DNA of 64,000 nt from Lacticaseibacillus zeae DSM 20178 = KCTC 3804 (GTDB lineage: Bacteria; Bacillota; Bacilli; Lactobacillales; Lactobacillaceae). A program made the position numbers and the translations under genes. Positions 60,573 to 64,000 of this stretch are shown here, in pieces (the stretch's first letter is position 1; every line of letters starts with the position of its first letter). The notes below the pieces were generated by a model. It saw only the letters and a program-made list of their open reading frames with translations. It was not told where the DNA came from and made no database searches. The stretch covers positions 267,714 to 331,713 of the forward strand of contig NZ_BACQ01000031.1 of the NCBI RefSeq assembly GCF_000260435.1. The letters run 5' to 3'.

Positions 60573-61358
60573 ATGAAGCATGCCCATTTAGTTGAACAAC
60601 TTAACCAACTGCACCGCCACTTTGCCGAGCCGCATGCGCTCTTGCTGGCTGATAACCACCACCTGCTTTATGGCGCAAAGACCGACACGTTATTTCCCGC
60701 GGCGAGCTTGATTAAACTCGGCATTGCTGCTTACGTGAAAAAACGTGCTGAAGCGGATCCTTTTCAATGGAATCGAATGGTTGAATTACCAGCAACTGTC
60801 GGTGGTGCCGGGATATTGCGCTTTATGACGTCGCCGTCATGGTGTGTGCGGGATTTGGTAACGCTGATGCTAATGGTGTCTGATAATTTGGCGACGAATG
60901 CGCTGCTGAAACTATATGGGTTGCCGACCATTTCACGATGGCTGGCCGAACATTTTCCCGGCACTCGATTGAACCGAGCGTTAATGCAGTCACATGCGGA
61001 CACAGATAACTGGATTACGGCGGAAGCAGCTTGGCGGCTGTTGCACGACTTGTTAACGCCGACCCACCAGTCAGCTGACGGGGATTGGTGCGCGCAGGCA
61101 TTACGGCACCAGCAAAATCGTACGAAACTGTTGCTGGCTCCAACGATGCGGGCTTTTGTAGGCTGGACGGCCGGTAAAAGCGGTGAATTGTCAAACTGCG
61201 AACACGACGCGGCATGTTTTGCGGCAGAAGGCGAGCAGCTGTATGCCGTGGTGCTCACTACGTACAACCACCGGCGAGAAGACGCTATGTGCTTTAATCA
61301 GCAGGTAGGTCAGTTAATCTTGGACGATTTTCAGCAGCGGCGGGATCGGCTGTTGTGA
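60573..61358 (+). CDS. Class A beta-lactamase-type serine hydrolase
   Basis: A 261-residue protein with SxxK (SLIK, about residue 43), SDN (VSDNLATNALL, about 107-117) and a KSG box (GKSGELSN) replacing KTG. No signal peptide. It is the last gene of the MurNAc unit, 135 bases after the previous one. The family includes amidases as well as beta-lactamases; the operon setting favours a peptidoglycan-peptide role over antibiotic resistance. Confidence 0.85.
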   Translation: MKHAHLVEQLNQLHRHFAEPHALLLADNHHLLYGAKTDTLFPAASLIKLGIAAYVKKRAEADPFQWNRMVELPATVGGAGILRFMTSPSWCVRDLVTLMLMVSDNLATNALLKLYGLPTISRWLAEHFPGTRLNRALMQSHADTDNWITAEAAWRLLHDLLTPTHQSADGDWCAQALRHQQNRTKLLLAPTMRAFVGWTAGKSGELSNCEHDAACFAAEGEQLYAVVLTTYNHRREDAMCFNQQVGQLILDDFQQRRDRLL

Positions 61359-61371
61359 GCAGGCATGATAG

Positions 61372-61590
61372 TCAGTTTCGCGTTTTTTTAATGGACATAT
61401 CTTCAACTCTAAATTTTTTGGAAATCCAATTACCCAGTGGTGCTGGAATCAAGCCTATAACCAGTATGATTTTGAATCCTACATTGTGCTCAAACTTACT
61501 CGCGAGAATTAATGCTAACGGCCATAATATGAGAACTAATATAGCGGTCGTTACCCAGCTATTTGAAAGTGCTTTTCGAAAATGCTTCAT
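61372..61590 (-). CDS. Small two-TM membrane protein
   Basis: A 72-residue protein: MKHFRKALSNSWVTTAIL..., TM segments about residues 13-31 and 39-57, C-terminal basic tail (VEDMSIKKTRN). Upstream GGGAGAC. Convergent with the serine hydrolase gene. No family recognised; similar in style to the product at 49402-49596. Confidence 0.65.
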   Translation of the reverse strand: MKHFRKALSNSWVTTAILVLILWPLALILASKFEHNVGFKIILVIGLIPAPLGNWISKKFRVEDMSIKKTRN

Positions 61591-61674
61591 GTCTTGTCTC
61601 CCAGATTATTGACTGCTGATTTTTCAACTAGCATATCACACGATATTAGAATTTAATTCAAAAAAATTATAATG

Positions 61675-61697
61675 AAGACCGTGATGGCGGTCTTTTT
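61675..61697 (+). terminator. Short terminator-like hairpin
   Basis: AAGACCG and CGGTCTT arms with a 6-base loop, then TTTC. It sits upstream of the truncated MFS gene; which transcript it ends is unclear. Confidence 0.6.
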
Positions 61698-61835
61698 CTT
61701 TGTGTATTTTGACGCTTGTTTCGAGCACCTCTTACTGCACATGATAAATTGACCATTTCAAAAAAATTGCAAATATTATAAAGTGGTTAATATTGTTAGA
61801 AAAAGATGAGCCAAGAAAAGAGACGATGATCGTTC

Positions 61836-62213
61836 ATGCAAGCAGCACACGCCACGCACCCTGTCATGATTACGGACCGGGAATCGAATCGCCAAATTAC
61901 CAAGGACTTTACCAGCAACCTGATCGGCTCATTGAGCGGCGGGATGTTTTCGTTCGGCATGGGGCTGATGTTGCTGAATCAGACGCATTTGGCCATTAGC
62001 TTTGGCCTCTCGACGATTGTCGGACCGCTTGTCAGTCTACTGTTGTTTGTACCGATGGGAAGCATTGTCGATCGCTACCCGCACCGGTCGATTTTAATCG
62101 TCAGCAATCTTGTTAGGTTGGTCGGATTGGCGGTGTTCGCATGGGCCTTGCCTAACTTTTCCGGAGTGCAAAAGCTTATACCCGTTGTGTTATTTCGAAG
62201 AGTCTTCACGTAA
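61836..62213 (+). pseudogene. Truncated MFS transporter (N-terminal fragment)
   Basis: A 125-residue fragment containing the first ~3-4 TM segments and the MFS loop MGSIVDRYPHRSILIVSNLV. The reading then ends abruptly (ALPNFSGVQKLIPVVLFRRVFT stop) where a typical MFS would continue for ~280 more residues. A terminator follows 20 bases later. The remaining gene was lost by deletion, probably just before about 62190-62210. Confidence 0.85.
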
Positions 62214-62232
62214 CAACGGTCGGGGGACAAAA

Positions 62233-62270
62233 AAATCACTTGATTCCGCCGATTCTGAATCAAGTGATTT
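62233..62270. terminator. Terminator after the truncated MFS gene
   Basis: AAATCACTTGATTC (62233-62246) pairs perfectly with GAATCAAGTGATTT (62257-62270); T/A-rich flanks on both sides suggest bidirectional use with the DeoR gene. Confidence 0.9.
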
Positions 62271-62332
62271 TTAAATTAAAGGTGGGTCCTAAATCTCATT
62301 GAAGTTTGAAATAAGTATGCACTTCACGTGGA

Positions 62333-63103
62333 TTATTCAGCATTGTCAATAAAAGATATATCAGCCAAACGCATTTGTTGGGCGACTTCCTCATTGATCA
62401 AATGGTCTGTAATGACAATATCGACGTTCTGAACATCTGTGGTTTTATAAAGAGCAGTAAGTTCAAACTTGGTGTGGTCGGCAAGAACAATCTTTATGCG
62501 ACAGTGGTCCATCATTTTCTTGGAAACATCAACCTGGGCGATGTAATGGTTAGTGATTCCGGTCTTTAAGGTGATTCCGCCAACGCCAAAAAATCCAATG
62601 TCACAATAAATGTTAGAAATATTGTTGATTGTTAAAGGACCAGAAACGGCGCCCTCGCTTTGACGTAGGTTTCCGCCAAGAAAAATGATCTGAATGCCTT
62701 TCTGATATTCAAGAGATTTTAAGACATTTGTCGAATTAGTCACTACTGTGAGGTCTTTAAAATTTGCTTTCTTAATGGCCTCAGCGACTTCGTAGTTCGT
62801 TGTTCCGTAGTCTAAAAAAATAGAAAACCCGTCTTGAATGAAGTGTAACGCCATATTCGCGATTTCCTTTTTTTCCGCTACGTTCATTTTTTTGCGCTTG
62901 TCATATTTAGTTTCTTTAACGCTGGTGGGCAAGACTGCTCCGCCACGAACAGCATTAACCAGGCCCCGTTGATTCAATGAGTAGATGTCTTTCCGAATAG
63001 TTTCTCTCGATATGCCGAGTTCTTCGCTTATTTTGGAAATTCTAACATTTCCATTGCGGTTCAGCTTGTCAACGATCCACTTCTGACGTTCCGTTATGTC
63101 CAT
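62333..63103 (-). CDS. DeoR-family transcriptional regulator
   Basis: A 256-residue sugar-phosphate-responsive repressor. The N-terminal HTH is ISEELGISRETIRKDIYSLNQRG (about residues 20-42) and VRGGAVLP follows; the C-terminal DeoRC domain has FLDYGTTNYEVAEAI and GPLTINNISNIYCDIGFFGVGGI. It is divergent from the PTS gene at 63879 and probably controls it. Confidence 0.92.
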   Translation of the reverse strand: MDITERQKWIVDKLNRNGNVRISKISEELGISRETIRKDIYSLNQRGLVNAVRGGAVLPTSVKETKYDKRKKMNVAEKKEIANMALHFIQDGFSIFLDYGTTNYEVAEAIKKANFKDLTVVTNSTNVLKSLEYQKGIQIIFLGGNLRQSEGAVSGPLTINNISNIYCDIGFFGVGGITLKTGITNHYIAQVDVSKKMMDHCRIKIVLADHTKFELTALYKTTDVQNVDIVITDHLINEEVAQQMRLADISFIDNAE

Positions 63104-63778
63104 TTGGAATACCCTAACCTTCCTAAATTCAAGAAAACAACGCAGGTGTAAAGCCAGACGAGACGAGATATATTACGTAATTGTAATAGAGATGGATTTA
63201 ATTTGCAAAAAGTTTTTTTGGCAATATTTGCAAAGAACGCACGTCTCCCGTTTTTCTGAAGGTTCGTTTTTGGGCTGATTCCGAATATCCATTAGTGCAG
63301 ATAAGCAAACTAACAAGAAAGAAAAAGCAAGGCAAAAGGTAAATAAAATAACAAATAGAGACCGGAAACAGTCTGGGAAACACAAAAGTTCAAGAAGATG
63401 AGTGATGGAACTCGAATTGATATTTTGACTCGTACAAATAAAAGGTTCTTTAAGCCATGACCTTTGCAAAACTCGGGAAAATAGAAAACTGGATATTTAT
63501 ATTGCAAACATGGCAACCTATGATGAGATAGAGGACTTCTAGCCAAGTTAGTTCGGATACAACGTCGTGTTATGAAGTATAAACGAATTACAGCAATATA
63601 CATATGAATTTAGTTCGTAAAAAACGATGCATTTTAAATTGTCAATAGGGAACAGGCTAAGGGTTCGCCAAAATTTCGAGATACAGATCGGAACGTATCG
63701 AGGGGAGAACTTGGCGTTTGTTCGTAAATATAAATATTTGCAATGTTATGTTTGTCAAAAACATAAAACGAAAATGTC
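63104..63778. other. Long intergenic region with no supported gene
   Basis: The 675 bases between the DeoR start and the PTS promoter are A+T-rich. They contain short reading frames on the minus strand with no SD or protein-like composition. I see nothing I can annotate; a small RNA or remnant cannot be excluded. Confidence 0.5.
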
Positions 63779-63828
63779 TTGCAAAGCTAAATATTTGTGA
63801 TAGAATGGATCTGTTGAAAACGTTTACA
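63779..63828 (+). promoter_or_regulatory. PTS promoter with perfect cre
   Basis: TTGCAA (63779-63784), 16-base spacer, TAGAAT (63801-63806). TGAAAACGTTTACA (63815-63828) matches the CcpA cre consensus TGWAARCGYTWNCW at every position and sits over the likely start of transcription, indicating strong catabolite repression. Confidence 0.88.
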
Positions 63829-63878
63829 AGACCTGTGTACCGTTTTTAAACTTTGAGACAGAATGGAAGGTTGATATC

Positions 63879-64000
63879 TTGACTGAGAAGACGGTTAAAG
63901 TGTCGGACTTTTTAAATGACAAACTAATTTTCTTGAATCAAACATTTAAAAGTACCGATGAGCTTTTTGAAAAGGTGGCAGAAGTTGCCAAAAATGGCTC
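63879..64000 (+). CDS. PTS EIIA-type protein (partial, window edge)
   Basis: The first 40 codons (TTG start, GGAAGG upstream) encode TEKTVKVSDFLNDKLIFLNQ then TFKSTDELFEKVAEVAK, resembling the start of fructose/mannitol-type EIIA domains. The gene is cut by the window end. With the DeoR regulator and cre upstream it begins a sugar-PTS operon. Confidence 0.7.
   Translation, partial: MTEKTVKVSDFLNDKLIFLNQTFKSTDELFEKVAEVAKNG

Noticed and set aside
59418..61358. Antibiotic-resistance beta-lactamases
   Set aside because: No signal peptides and linkage to murQ/RpiR/PTS; a peptidoglycan recycling role is more likely.
63310..63603. 97-codon minus-strand frame in the DeoR-PTS gap
   Set aside because: Leu/Phe/Ser-rich, no SD, overlaps another similar frame; composition of A+T-rich non-coding DNA.

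Overview
The window looks like a chromosomal segment of a low-to-moderate GC Firmicute of the Lacticaseibacillus casei/paracasei/rhamnosus group. This is inferred from the walRK-yycHI-yycJ-htrA block, the style of the proteins, and a dense family of about 121-bp palindromic repeats; I ran no database search. About 64 genes are supported. No rRNA, tRNA, CRISPR array, complete insertion sequence or prophage was seen.

Layout. 1-6.4 kb: a MupG-type 6-phospho-muramidase gene, a multibranched structured element, then argH, argG and a glutamine/arginine-type ABC transporter fusion behind ARG-box-like sites. 6.8-14.3 kb: the WalRK two-component operon with yycH, yycI, yycJ and htrA. 14.4-14.8 kb: a same-strand cluster of DnaA-box sequences. 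14.9-18.4 kb: a HesB/IscA-like protein, a CIRCE-controlled hsp20 and a P1B metal ATPase. 18.9-25.8 kb: a glycan locus (GH115-like protein, GPH/MFS transporter, SGNH hydrolase, and a cytoplasmic fusion of a GH43_24-like domain to an AraC regulator), which together suggest use of arabinogalactan-type oligosaccharides. 26-32 kb: two paralogous serine-rich exported proteins bracketing a T-box-controlled peptide-binding lipoprotein and an M20 dipeptidase. 32.4-39.6 kb: an operon for a sugar acid or ketose (permease, small protein, epimerase-like protein, PfkB kinase, hexulose-phosphate synthase, hexulose-phosphate isomerase) with a LacI regulator and a second permease; its promoter carries a cre and a perfect operator palindrome. 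39.7-53.7 kb: rlmH, a Fic protein between two related hairpins, and a series of small housekeeping and accessory genes, including one frameshifted gene. 54-55 kb: an AT-rich secreted protein with a small membrane partner. 55.4-61.4 kb: a MurNAc recycling operon (mannose-type PTS IIC/IID/IIB, RpiR regulator, murQ, two penicillin-binding-type serine hydrolases) behind paired RpiR-type operators. 61.8-64 kb: a truncated MFS gene, a DeoR regulator, and the start of a PTS gene behind a perfect cre.

The most striking non-coding signal is the repeat family: 12 full and 4 truncated units. The arms change together so that folding is kept, and the TGAGCG end almost always abuts a pyrimidine tract on its own strand, either the complement of a Shine-Dalgarno site or a terminator T-run. 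rlmH, usually close to htrA in relatives, lies 25 kb away here, so the 14.9-39.6 kb stretch of mostly carbohydrate genes may be an accessory insertion beside the DnaA-box cluster.
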